The notes under the pieces are model-generated. The model was not told the origin of the DNA, did not search any database, and saw nothing but the letters and a program-made list of their open reading frames with translations. Shown here piece after piece: positions 42,846 to 51,488 of a stretch of 58,454 bases of DNA. Every line of letters starts with the position of its first letter. The stretch's first letter is position 1. The translations under genes were made by a program, and so were the position numbers. The stretch comes from an uncultured Pigmentiphaga sp. GTDB taxonomy: Bacteria > Pseudomonadota > Gammaproteobacteria > Burkholderiales > Burkholderiaceae_B. The stretch spans positions 1-58,454 of the forward strand of contig CALAGD010000055.1 in assembly GCA_937891425.1 (NCBI GenBank). The letters run 5' to 3'.

Positions 42846-43474
42846 GCTCGACGCCACCTCCCCCTTCTTCGCGCGGCCTGCGCATCGGACTGCTGGGCGG
42901 CAGCTTCGATCCAGTGCATCATGCGCATCTGCTGCTGGCCATTGCCGCCCGGCAGCACCTCGCGCTCGACGACCTGCAGCTGCTGCCGGCCGCCCAACCC
43001 TGGCAACGCGCCCCGTTGGGCGCGAGCGCCGAGCATCGGCTGGCCATGCTCCGCCTGGCCATCGCCGAGCATCCAGGCATTTCGATCAACACGCTTGAAA
43101 TCGACCGTGCCGGCCCAACCTACACCATCGACACCTTGCGCGAACTGGGGGCCAGCGAGAACGAACATACGTACTATTGGGTGCTGGGCAGTGATCAGCT
43201 GGCCAACTTCTGCACGTGGCGCGCCTGGGAAGAAATCGTCCGCCGGGTACATCTGGCCGTCGCCGAACGCCCAGGTGCCCAGGTGACGCCACCGGCCGCC
43301 CTCCAGCAGGAGCTGACCCGTCTGGAACGTCAGATCTTCCCGCTGCCGTTCACGCCCACGCGCATTTCATCCACCGAGATACGCAACCGCGTGGCAGCAG
43401 GTCTGCCCATCGATGGCATGACCCCGCCCGCAGTTGTCGATTACATTAGAACGCATCGTTTGTACCAGGCGTGA
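42836..43474 (+). CDS. nadD: Nicotinate-nucleotide adenylyltransferase
   Basis: It adenylylates nicotinate mononucleotide in NAD synthesis. The 212 residues contain LLGGSFDPVHHAHLL (nucleotide-binding with the HXGH-type site) near residue 20, YWVLGSDQLANFCTWRAWEEI, and ISSTEIRNRVAAG near the end. The ATG at 42836 overlaps hemF; an in-frame GTG two codons on is the alternative. Confidence 0.97.
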   Translation: MGVSSTPPPPSSRGLRIGLLGGSFDPVHHAHLLLAIAARQHLALDDLQLLPAAQPWQRAPLGASAEHRLAMLRLAIAEHPGISINTLEIDRAGPTYTIDTLRELGASENEHTYYWVLGSDQLANFCTWRAWEEIVRRVHLAVAERPGAQVTPPAALQQELTRLERQIFPLPFTPTRISSTEIRNRVAAGLPIDGMTPPAVVDYIRTHRLYQA

Positions 43475-43484
43475 GCCTTTCTAC

Positions 43485-43871
43485 ATGAATTCGAGAAAAC
43501 TTCAACGCATGCAGCGTGCCGTGGTCGATGCCCTGGAAGACGTCAAGGCCCAGGATATCAAGGTCTTCAACACCACGCACCTCACCAATCTCTTCGACCG
43601 GGTGATCATCGCCAGCGGCACGTCGAACCGCCAGACGCGCGCCCTGGCCAACAGTGTTCTCGACAAGGCGAACGAACTCAACCTGCCGGTGGTATCGGTT
43701 GAAGGAGAAGAAACCGGAGAATGGGTGCTGGTCGACCTGGGCGACATCGTGGTCCACATCATGCAGCCCGCCATCCGCGAATACTATGCGCTGGAGCAAG
43801 TGTGGGGCGACAAGCCAGTGCGCGTCCGGCTTGCAGGCAGCGGGCGCAACTCCGTCCATGACGAACAGTGA
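43485..43871 (+). CDS. rsfS: Ribosome silencing factor RsfS
   Basis: A 128-residue RsfS/YbeB protein that binds uL14 on the 50S subunit and blocks subunit joining in starvation. Marks are VVDALEDVKAQDIKVFNTTHLTNLFDR-type spacing early on, VIIASGTSNRQTRALA, and WVLVDLGDIVVHIM. The ATG at 43485 (MNSRKLQR) is preferred; an upstream in-frame ATG at 43434 overlaps nadD. It sits in the usual nadD-rsfS-rlmH order. Confidence 0.96.
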   Translation: MNSRKLQRMQRAVVDALEDVKAQDIKVFNTTHLTNLFDRVIIASGTSNRQTRALANSVLDKANELNLPVVSVEGEETGEWVLVDLGDIVVHIMQPAIREYYALEQVWGDKPVRVRLAGSGRNSVHDEQ

Positions 43872-44338
43872 AGCTCATCATTGCCGCGACCGGACACCGC
43901 ATGCCGGGCTGGGTGACGGAAGCGTTCGATGACTATCGCAAGCGCATGCCGCCCGAGCTTCCACTTGAACTGCGCGAGGTCAAGGCCGAGCCACGGACGT
44001 CGGGCAAATCGGTCGAACAGCTCATGGCGCTGGAGGCCCGTCGGCTTGAGGCCGTCTTGACCTCGGGCTGCCGCCGCGTAGTGCTGGATGAGCGTGGACG
44101 TGACCTGACCACCGTGCAACTGTCGCAGCGGCTGGATGCATGGCGCAGGGATGGACGGGACGTCGCCTTCCTGATTGGTGGGCCGGATGGCCTCGACGCC
44201 GCCCTCAAGCAGACAGCCGACGAAACCCTGCGGTTGTCGTCGCTGACCCTGCCGCACGCCATGGTGCGGGTGCTTCTGGCTGAACAACTTTATCGCGCCT
44301 GGGCGCTCTTGCACAACCATCCATACCACCGGGCATAA
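43868..44338 (+). CDS. rlmH: 23S rRNA (pseudouridine-1915-N3)-methyltransferase RlmH
   Basis: A SPOUT methyltransferase that modifies pseudouridine 1915 in helix 69 of 23S rRNA. The 156 residues have the typical start MKLIIAATGHRMP, the glycine loop FLIGGPDGLD near residue 103, and the end LPHAMVRVLLAEQLYRAW followed by HPYHRA. The GTG start overlaps the rsfS stop as GTGA. Confidence 0.98.
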   Translation: MKLIIAATGHRMPGWVTEAFDDYRKRMPPELPLELREVKAEPRTSGKSVEQLMALEARRLEAVLTSGCRRVVLDERGRDLTTVQLSQRLDAWRRDGRDVAFLIGGPDGLDAALKQTADETLRLSSLTLPHAMVRVLLAEQLYRAWALLHNHPYHRA

Positions 44339-44346
44339 TTGTGCCC

Positions 44347-44943
44347 ATGACTATCATCTATCTCGCTTCCCGCAGCCCGCGCCGCCGCGAGCTGCTCGAC
44401 CAGCTGGGCGTTCGACACGAAGTACTGATGCTGCCGGCTGCCGCCGGCGAGGACGAGCCACGCCTGCCCGACGAGCTGCCGGCCGACTACGTCTTGCGCA
44501 CCGCGCGCGAGAAAGCGCAGCGAGCCAGCCTGCACATCCGGTCCCGCAACCTGCCCGGACGCGCGGTGCTGGCCGCCGACACCACCGTGATCCTCGGCAA
44601 CGACATCCTCGGCAAACCCCGTGACCGCAACGACGCGATCGCCATGCTGCAACGCTTGTCAGGCACCCGACACGAGGTGCGGACGGCCGTCGTGCTTGCC
44701 GTGGGCGACGCCCTGTTCGAAGCCGTCTCCGTCACCCAGGTGCATTTCGCCCGACTCACGCAGCGTCAGATAGAGCGTTATTGCGATACCGGCGAGCCTT
44801 TTGACAAGGCCGGAGCCTACGGCATCCAGGGCCCTGCCGGAGTTTTCGTCGAGCGCATCGAAGGAAGTTTCACGGGGGTCATGGGCCTGCCTGTTTTCGA
44901 AACCGCCCGGTTGTTGCGCCACGCCGGCATCGAGCTCCCATGA
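44347..44943 (+). CDS. Maf family nucleoside triphosphate pyrophosphatase
   Basis: A Maf protein of 198 residues (YhdE-like), which hydrolyses dTTP, UTP or modified nucleotides to monophosphates. Marks are IYLASRSPRRRELLDQLG, AADTTVILGNDILGKP and the end GIQGPAGVFVERIEGSFTGVMGLP. The ATG at 44347 is chosen; a GTG two codons upstream is also possible. It overlaps rng by 4 nt. Confidence 0.95.
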   Translation: MTIIYLASRSPRRRELLDQLGVRHEVLMLPAAAGEDEPRLPDELPADYVLRTAREKAQRASLHIRSRNLPGRAVLAADTTVILGNDILGKPRDRNDAIAMLQRLSGTRHEVRTAVVLAVGDALFEAVSVTQVHFARLTQRQIERYCDTGEPFDKAGAYGIQGPAGVFVERIEGSFTGVMGLPVFETARLLRHAGIELP

Positions 44944-46403
44944 CAGAAGACATACTCATCAACGTTGCCCCGTTCGAGACACGTGTTGCGATCGTTTCCC
45001 AGGGCGCCCTGCAGGAGCTGCACCTGGAACGCACGGCCCATCGCGGCTACGTGGGCAACGTCTATCTGGGGAAGGTGGCGCGCGTGCTGCCTGGCATGCA
45101 AAGCGCCTTTGTCACCATTGGCCTTGAGCGAGCGGCGTTCCTGCATATCGCCGATATCCGCGAGAACCGCATTGAACGTGCCGCCGGTCTGCCGCAGACG
45201 CCTATCGAGAAACTGCTGTTCGAAGGGCAGAACATCAAGGTCCAGGTCATCAAGGATCCCATCGGGACGAAAGGCGCACGCCTGTCTACCCAGCTGAGCA
45301 TAGCGGGCCGGCTGCTCGTGTACCTGCCATACGACCCCCACATCGGTGTCTCCCAGCGCATCGAGGACGAAACCGAACGCACGCGCCTGCGCGAGCTGGT
45401 GCAGTCGCTCATGCCCCCCGAGGAATCGGGCGGCTATATCGTGCGTACGCAGGCGGAAGACGCCACCGAGGAAGAGCTGGCCGCTGATATCGAGTACCTG
45501 TCCAAGCTCTGGAACAGTGTTCAGCAGAAGGCCCGCACCAGTTCAGCCCCCACCCTGTTGCACGAAGACCTGACGCTCGCGCAGAGGGTGTTGCGCGATG
45601 TGGTCAACAGCAACACGAACTCGATCCTGGTCGACTCGCACACCACGTACACCCAGCTCAAGCAATGGGCGCTGGAGTACACCCCACAGGTGGCCGACCG
45701 GCTGACGTACTACGAAGGTGAGCGTCCCCTGTTCGACCTGTACAACGTTGACGACGAGATCAATCGCGCCCTGTCGCGCCGCGTCGACCTCAAGTCGGGT
45801 GGTTATCTCATCATCGACCAGACCGAAGCGCTCACCACGATCGACGTCAACACGGGCGGATTCGTGGGTGGCCGCAATTTCGACGACACGATTTTCAAGA
45901 CGAATCTCGAAGCAACCCATGCCATTGCACGGCAGTTGCGGCTGCGCAACCTGGGCGGCATCATCATTCTCGACTTCATCGACATGGAGAACGCGGAGCA
46001 TCGTGAAGCGGTACTGGCTGAACTGCGCAAGGCGCTGGCGCGTGACCGCACGCGTGTCACGGTCAACGGTTTCACCCAGCTCGGTCTGGTGGAAATGACG
46101 CGCAAGCGCACCCGCGAGTCGCTGGCCCAGTTGATGACCGAACCCTGTCCTGTGTGCCAGGCGCGGGGCACGATCAAGACGGCGCGCACCGTTTGCTACG
46201 AAATCCTGCGCGAGCTCATCCGGGAGGCTCACCAGTTCAATCCGCGTGAATTCCGGGTGATTGCCTCGCAGTCGGTCATCGACCTGTTCCTGGAAGAAGA
46301 GAGCCAGCACCTGGCTCAGACGGGGGATTTCATTGGCAAGCCGGTCTCGCTGCAGGTCGAGACGGGGTACAGCCAGGAGCAATACGACATCATTCTGCTG
46401 TAG
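44940..46403 (+). CDS. rng: Ribonuclease G
   Basis: An endoribonuclease of the RNase E/G family, 487 residues, that matures 16S rRNA 5' ends and cleaves some mRNAs. The S1 domain lies at about 35-125 (GYVGNVYLGKVARVLPGMQSA-like region). The catalytic aspartates lie in TTIDVNTGGF and IIILDFIDM, and the zinc link is CPVCQARG. The length without a long disordered tail separates it from RNase E. ATGA overlaps the maf stop. Confidence 0.97.
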   Translation: MTEDILINVAPFETRVAIVSQGALQELHLERTAHRGYVGNVYLGKVARVLPGMQSAFVTIGLERAAFLHIADIRENRIERAAGLPQTPIEKLLFEGQNIKVQVIKDPIGTKGARLSTQLSIAGRLLVYLPYDPHIGVSQRIEDETERTRLRELVQSLMPPEESGGYIVRTQAEDATEEELAADIEYLSKLWNSVQQKARTSSAPTLLHEDLTLAQRVLRDVVNSNTNSILVDSHTTYTQLKQWALEYTPQVADRLTYYEGERPLFDLYNVDDEINRALSRRVDLKSGGYLIIDQTEALTTIDVNTGGFVGGRNFDDTIFKTNLEATHAIARQLRLRNLGGIIILDFIDMENAEHREAVLAELRKALARDRTRVTVNGFTQLGLVEMTRKRTRESLAQLMTEPCPVCQARGTIKTARTVCYEILRELIREAHQFNPREFRVIASQSVIDLFLEEESQHLAQTGDFIGKPVSLQVETGYSQEQYDIILL

Positions 46404-46471
46404 CGTGCCGCAGGCAGCCATCGTCTCGGGCGCGCTGCAGTTCTCGCGCATCCGGCTCAAGGAGTAATACC

Positions 46472-46957
46472 GTGCAGCAACTGATTGTCGTCGTTCTGTT
46501 CATGCTTGTTCTGCCGGTCGGTTACGTCATCTGGAACACCACCGCCGGCACTACCCCGCTCATGGCAGCGGTCGGTACATGGTTCGTGTACTGGGGTGTC
46601 GGATAGAGACTGCTCGCTGCCGGCGCCTACCAGGTGCTCAAGCCGACGTTCACCGCCAGGCAGATCTTCGGCATCGATGATCCTCGCGCCCACCCGCTGG
46701 TCATGGAGATCGGCTTCGCCAACCTGGCCATTGGCATTACTGCGATTGCGAGTCTGCATGCGGCGGCCTGGACGCCTGCCGCGGCCGTGGCCGGAGCCAT
46801 CTTCTATCTGCTCGCCGGCATCCAGCACATCCGCAATCGGCCGACGACCCGCCCCGAGAAAGTGGCCATGGTTTCTGATCTGGGCCTGGCCGTCGTGCTG
46901 ATTGCGTACCTGCTGTGGTGGTGGGCGAACGCGGGCAGCGTGCTGCCTCAGGCGTGA
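46472..46957 (+). pseudogene. DUF6790-like membrane protein interrupted by in-frame TAG
   Basis: A GTG at 46472 with AAGGAG at good spacing opens a frame of about 161 codons that reads as one membrane protein, but TAG at 46604-46606 stops it after 44 residues (…FVYWGVG, stop, RLLAAGAYQV…). No frameshift is present: the same frame resumes directly. Family members, as I recall them, have a residue such as Val at the stop position in a WAVGVRLLLAG-like motif. Four membrane helices are seen: residues 3-20, 32-45, and two in the second half (FANLAIGITAIASL, LGLAVVLIAYLLWW). It may be a young pseudogene, a sequence error, or a readthrough gene; a GTG at 46634 could restart translation. Confidence 0.7.
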
Positions 46958-47775
46958 CCTTCACCTTCGATGTTCAGTATCCGGCTAAGCCCCATGAACC
47001 GGTTCGCCAGGATGAGGATGAGCCCGGTCACTGCGATATAAACCACGGACAGTGCGGCAAGCGTCGGGTCGGCGAACTCGCGCACGTAGTTGTACATGGC
47101 CACCGGCAGTGTCTGCGTAGCCTGCGTGGTCACATACAGTGACGCAGTGAACTCACTGAACGACATGATGGCCGCGAACAGCCAGCCACCGAACAGCCCT
47201 GGAGCCAGCAGTGGTACCGTAATGGTGCACAGTACCTTGACCGGAGTAGCGCCCAGGCTGGCGGCAGCCTGCTCCAGACGGATGTCGAGGTTTTCCATCG
47301 ATACATATACGCTGCGCAGCACGAACGGCAGTACCAGCATCACGTGGCATACGATCAGGACGCCATATGAACGCATCAGGTTGATCTGCGACACCAGCAT
47401 GAGCAGCCCCAGCCCCAGGGTGAAATGGGGAATCACCAGCGGTGCATGGAGAATGGCTACCAGCGTTTGCTTGCCCGGGAATTCAAGCCGCTTTACCGCC
47501 ACCGACAGCAGCGTGCCTATCACCAGCGCCAGCACCGAGGACGAAAGCGTCACGATGATGCTCGACTTGAACCCCTCGCGAAAATCGGGATAGGTAAACA
47601 TGCGTCCGTACCAGCGCAGTGAATAGGCATCGGGCGGAAAAGTCAGAATGGCCTTGTCGTTGAACGACGCAAGCGTAACGACTACCACGGGCAACAGCAC
47701 GAACGCCAGGAGCAGCGCCACGAGCAGCGGGCCCGCAACACGCAGGGGCAAGGGCAGAGAGTTGCGAATACGCAT
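46948..47775 (-). CDS. ABC transporter permease (PotC-like)
   Basis: The second inner-membrane permease of a polyamine-type importer, 275 residues, with six predicted helices. The EAA loop that contacts the ATPase is EQAAASLGATPVKVL, near residue 170. The ATG at 47775 (MRIRNSLPL) follows GAGGAG. It starts 11 nt after its partner permease. Its last codons overlap the end of the convergent broken gene at 46472-46957 by 10 nt. Confidence 0.93.
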   Translation of the reverse strand: MRIRNSLPLPLRVAGPLLVALLLAFVLLPVVVVTLASFNDKAILTFPPDAYSLRWYGRMFTYPDFREGFKSSIIVTLSSSVLALVIGTLLSVAVKRLEFPGKQTLVAILHAPLVIPHFTLGLGLLMLVSQINLMRSYGVLIVCHVMLVLPFVLRSVYVSMENLDIRLEQAAASLGATPVKVLCTITVPLLAPGLFGGWLFAAIMSFSEFTASLYVTTQATQTLPVAMYNYVREFADPTLAALSVVYIAVTGLILILANRFMGLSRILNIEGEGHA

Positions 47776-47786
47776 CAGAAGACTCC

Positions 47787-48635
47787 TCAGTGACCGCCCA
47801 CGGTGCGCAGGCGTCGGGTCAGCAATCCCAGCAGGAACAGCGCAACGACCGTCAGCAGGATTCCGGAAATGCTCAGGCTCGCGGCCAGCGGAAAGTTCAT
47901 GGACGAGAACCCGAGCTGGTAGACCAGCGTCGACACGGTGGGAACGCGGCCACCACCGATCATCTGCGGCGTGGCAAACGCGCTGAACGTCCACGCAAAT
48001 GCCGTGGTAATACTGGCGATGATGCCCGGCATGGACAGCGGCAGGGTCACGGTCAGGAACGTTTTCGTCGGGCCGGCTCCCAGGCTGGCCGCCGCTTTTT
48101 CGTAATCACGGTTGATGTGCGATATGGAGGTAGCCAGCATGAGCACCACGACCGGGATCGTGACGTGGACGAGTGCGATCAGCACTCCCAAGTGCGTGAA
48201 CATCAGCTCCAGGGGCCATTCGATCAGCCCCAGCTTGCGCAACATGCCGTTGACGAACCCGTTGTTGCCGAGGACGGCAATCCACGAGTAGGTGCGAACG
48301 ATCTCGCCCAGAAACAGAGGCGTGAGCGACACGACCAGCACCAGCGAGCGGATGGCCTTGCTCTTGGCGCGCACGAGAGCATACGCCAGAGGGTAGCCTG
48401 CAAGCAGGGAGAGAACCGTCGTTTCCACGCTCAGCATCAGCGTGTTGAAGAACGCCCGGAGATACACGGGCTGCGTCAATCCCGTGAAGTTCGCCAATGT
48501 CAGGCCACCCGTATCCAGCGACCCCGGAATGAACGTCCTGAAACTGAACTGCAGCACCGACACCAGGGACGCCACGATGCACAACGCCAACAGCACGGCT
48601 GGCCAGAGCAGCCATGCCCGCAGATGGGAGCCCAT
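47787..48635 (-). CDS. ABC transporter permease (PotB-like)
   Basis: The first permease of the importer, 282 residues, six predicted helices. The EAA loop is EKAAASLGAGPTKTF, near residue 180. The order solute-binding protein, permease, permease on one strand is typical, yet no ATPase gene is attached. The likely ATPase is the plus-strand gene at 55512-56663. Confidence 0.93.
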   Translation of the reverse strand: MGSHLRAWLLWPAVLLALCIVASLVSVLQFSFRTFIPGSLDTGGLTLANFTGLTQPVYLRAFFNTLMLSVETTVLSLLAGYPLAYALVRAKSKAIRSLVLVVSLTPLFLGEIVRTYSWIAVLGNNGFVNGMLRKLGLIEWPLELMFTHLGVLIALVHVTIPVVVLMLATSISHINRDYEKAAASLGAGPTKTFLTVTLPLSMPGIIASITTAFAWTFSAFATPQMIGGGRVPTVSTLVYQLGFSSMNFPLAASLSISGILLTVVALFLLGLLTRRLRTVGGH

Positions 48636-48757
48636 GCTATTACCTCACCTTCGTTTGATACTCACGATCCACGCGGCAGGCGTGCCTGAAGTCTTGCCTG
48701 CCGCGGCGGTACATGCCCCGCCGCTCGAGCGCGAGGGCATGTACCTGCTGGACACCA

Positions 48758-49786
48758 TCAGTTCATGACCTTCTCGGTGAACCACTTCCGCCACTCGGGA
48801 GTCTTCTCGGCGCGCAGCTTGTGGTCGATGATGATGGCTTCTTTCTCCCACTGTTCAGGCGTGGTGAATACGCCGGGCAGCTTCGCATCTTGCTCAGAGA
48901 CCTTGGCGTTCTTCACGACCGGGCTGGCCTTCTTCAGCTCGGTAACCTTCGACTGGGCTTCGGCCGACAGGGCGATGTCGATGAACTTGTAGGCCAAGTC
49001 ACGCTTCTTCGTACCCTTCATGATGGCAATGGTGTCGACGCCAAGCACCGCCCCTTCCTTCGGGATCACCACTTGAACGGGAATGCCCTGATTGGCCATG
49101 TGGTAGGCATTCATCGACAGCAGCACTTGTACCGGGGTCTCGCCGGTGGCAAGCAGTTGTTGCGAGTTGGCATCGTTCGTGTAGAAGGCCTTGATGTTGG
49201 GCTTGAGTGCCATCAGCTTGTTCTGGCCCTTCTCCCAGCTGGCGGCATCACCACCTTCCAGCAAGGCCGACACCGCAATTACGTGGCTGGGGTCGAAGTC
49301 AGGCACTGCGATCTTGCCCTTGAGCGCAGGACTCCACAGGTCGTTCCAGCTGTCGAACTTCATGCTGGACGGCACGAGATCGGGCCTATAACCGATGGAA
49401 TACACATACGCCCAGCTGCCGAGATGGTAAGGGCTGATCTTGGCCTGATCGACCAGATTCGCATAGTTCGGGATCTTGCTCGTATCCAGTTCTTCGAACA
49501 GGCCCGAATCCGCATACAGCCAGCCTACGTGTGAGGTCGTGAACGTGATGTCGCTTTCTGGAGTGCTGGCGAGCTTGGCCTTGTTCAGGCGGTCCATGGT
49601 TCCGCCCGTGACGAACTTCACAGGCACGCCGGTCTGGCGGGTAAACTCCTTGGCAATAGCTTCGTCGATGAGATCACGCCAGCTACCACCCCAGGAGCTG
49701 ACGACCAGTGCCTCTTCTTCCGCCCAGACATGCGAGCTGACCAGAGCGGTGGAAATGGCGCACAGAGTCAAGAGTTTGCGCAACAT
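48758..49786 (-). CDS. ABC transporter solute-binding protein (polyamine/PotD-like family)
   Basis: A periplasmic binding protein of 342 residues. The signal peptide is MLRKLLTLCAISTALVSSHVWA, cut before EEEALV. The body starts VVSSWGGSW and has FTTSHVGWLYADSGLFEELD, the layout of spermidine/putrescine-type receptors, which also bind other small cationic or opine-like solutes. GAGG lies upstream of the ATG. It heads the permease operon after a 122-nt gap. The true ligand is unknown. Confidence 0.9.
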   Translation of the reverse strand: MLRKLLTLCAISTALVSSHVWAEEEALVVSSWGGSWRDLIDEAIAKEFTRQTGVPVKFVTGGTMDRLNKAKLASTPESDITFTTSHVGWLYADSGLFEELDTSKIPNYANLVDQAKISPYHLGSWAYVYSIGYRPDLVPSSMKFDSWNDLWSPALKGKIAVPDFDPSHVIAVSALLEGGDAASWEKGQNKLMALKPNIKAFYTNDANSQQLLATGETPVQVLLSMNAYHMANQGIPVQVVIPKEGAVLGVDTIAIMKGTKKRDLAYKFIDIALSAEAQSKVTELKKASPVVKNAKVSEQDAKLPGVFTTPEQWEKEAIIIDHKLRAEKTPEWRKWFTEKVMN

Positions 49787-49993
49787 GGATAGCCTCTTTC
49801 AGGAAAGTTGATTAAGCCGCGACGGCCATGTTCCCTTTCGGGAATATGTACAGACAAAGTCCGTACCGTTGCCTGATGTGGCCTTGGCATGCAGATGCAT
49901 CCCAGCCGAAACCACACGCTCACATGATTTCAGGCAAGCGCGCCAATGCCAAATCGACTTTTTCGGGGGGGTGGATCGTATTTCCCGATGATT

Positions 49994-50019
49994 CAATTCC
50001 GGAGTCCTTATCGGAATTG
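49994..50019. promoter_or_regulatory. Inverted repeat in the divergent ABC / RidA promoter region
   Basis: CAATTCCG (49994-50001) and CGGAATTG (50012-50019) are perfect 8-bp arms with a 10-nt spacer. The repeat lies near the middle of the 391-nt gap 49787-50177 between the divergent ABC receptor and RidA-like genes. ATTCC-N-GGAAT symmetry fits a LysR-type site, and a LysR gene lies 1.5 kb away. Apart from a short hairpin at 49831-49844, I see nothing else in this gap. Confidence 0.4.
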
Positions 50020-50177
50020 CCGGCGCGAATCGCAAGGAATTTTCGAAAGGCCTGCAAGGAAAATACAAATGGCAGTCCCGGCGTGATCGCCGCAATATCG
50101 TGCTTCATGCAGCGCCACTGTGGCACTGCCGCGCTGCCGCTCGCGGCTCAGCGGCCAATCACATTTCTTGTCCGACC

Positions 50178-50591
50178 ATGAAGCACACTCGCATCCGACA
50201 ATTCAACACGCGCGACACGTATCCCGAGCAGAAACTTGACAATGACCTTTGCCAGGCGGTAGTGGCACGCGGGCGCATCGTCTTCCTGCGTGGACAGGTT
50301 GGTCAGAACCTGGACACCTCCGAGAGCGTCTGCATCGGCGACGCTGCCGGCCAGGCCGAACAGGCCATGGCCAACATTGCGACCCTCCTCAAGGAAGCCG
50401 GAGGCGAGCTGGAAGACATCTGCAAGATTACGATCTATATTGTCGACCCCCGGTACCGTGAAGCGGTCTACCGCGTGGTCGGCCGCTGGCTCAAGGGAGT
50501 ATTCCCCGTATCCACGGGCGTAGTGATCTCGGCACTGGCACGCCCTGAATGGCTGGTCGAGGTCGACGCGACCGCAGTCATCCCGGACTGA
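50178..50591 (+). CDS. RidA family protein
   Basis: A 137-residue member of the YjgF/YER057c/UK114 superfamily, distinct from the canonical RidA at 28435-28824. Marks are VFLRGQVGQNLDTSESV, AGQAEQAMANIATLL, and EVDATAVIP at the end. The Arg of the deaminase pocket is not in the ARST context, so this is one of the catabolic subfamilies of less clear function. It starts the plus-strand group with the DUF1028 gene and faces the ABC operon. Confidence 0.88.
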   Translation: MKHTRIRQFNTRDTYPEQKLDNDLCQAVVARGRIVFLRGQVGQNLDTSESVCIGDAAGQAEQAMANIATLLKEAGGELEDICKITIYIVDPRYREAVYRVVGRWLKGVFPVSTGVVISALARPEWLVEVDATAVIPD

Positions 50592-50647
50592 CACAGGAGC
50601 AGGTTCCCGGTAGTCGGGGACCTCTCCCTACTGGACTGGACCCACTC

Positions 50648-51319
50648 ATGACGTTTTCCATTATCGCGCGTTGCCCGCAGACGGGCCAGTTCGGCGCGGC
50701 CATCGCGTCATCTTCGCCCGCTGTGGCGGCCCGCTGCATCTGGGGAGCCAGCGGAGTCGGCACGGTAGCTACCCAGAACATCACCGACCCCGAACTGGGC
50801 CTGGACATCCTGGAACTGATGGCCCGCAACGACACACCCGCGGAGGCGCTCGAAAAGCTCGAAGACCGCCCATACATCCAGTACCGCCAGCTCATGGCCA
50901 TTGATGGCAGTAACCCGCCCGCCGTGTTCACCGGCGCATATGGCCTGGGTCTGACCGGATCGGCGGCAGGTACGCATGCGGCATGCGCCGGGAACCTGCT
51001 CGCCACGCCCGAAGTACCCTGGGCCATGCTGCAGGCGTTCGAGCACGCAGCCGGGTCCCTTGCCGAGCGGCTGATGCAGGCCATGCTGGCAGGCCTGGCC
51101 GAAGGAGGCGAGGCAGGGCCGGTACATTCCGCCGGCCTGCTGGTGTACGGCGCCAAACGCTGGCCCATGGTCGACCTGCGCGTGGACTGGGCCGAAGACG
51201 ACCCGATCGGCGAGCTGTATGCGGCCTGGAAAGTGTATGAACCCCAGGTGCAGGATTATCTGACGCGGGCGGAAAATCCCTCATCCGCCCCCAGCTATGG
51301 CGTTCCAGGAGATCCATGA
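50648..51319 (+). CDS. DUF1028 domain protein
   Basis: A 223-residue DUF1028 protein, a family with an Ntn-hydrolase-like fold and unproven activity. It begins MTFSIIARCPQTGQFGAAIASSSPAVAAR-like family sequence (residues 1-29), then VATQNITDPELG and GTHAACAGNLL. If the fold is an Ntn hydrolase, the initiator is not an obvious N-terminal Cys/Ser/Thr except Thr2. It is commonly found beside RidA-like and M20 genes, as here, 56 nt after the RidA-like gene. Confidence 0.88.
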   Translation: MTFSIIARCPQTGQFGAAIASSSPAVAARCIWGASGVGTVATQNITDPELGLDILELMARNDTPAEALEKLEDRPYIQYRQLMAIDGSNPPAVFTGAYGLGLTGSAAGTHAACAGNLLATPEVPWAMLQAFEHAAGSLAERLMQAMLAGLAEGGEAGPVHSAGLLVYGAKRWPMVDLRVDWAEDDPIGELYAAWKVYEPQVQDYLTRAENPSSAPSYGVPGDP

Positions 51320-51488
51320 CCGATATTCCATCAATTCTCTGAAACTGCTTTTCTTTTTTCCGTTTTCGGCCCGTGCGGACGCGCTGGCAGCGTTCGCTCA
51401 CATGCTGACAAGAATTGGCAAGGAAATTGCATGTATCAGGCAACAACCCCATACATGACATTTCCCCAACTACGTCCTTGCTCAAGCC

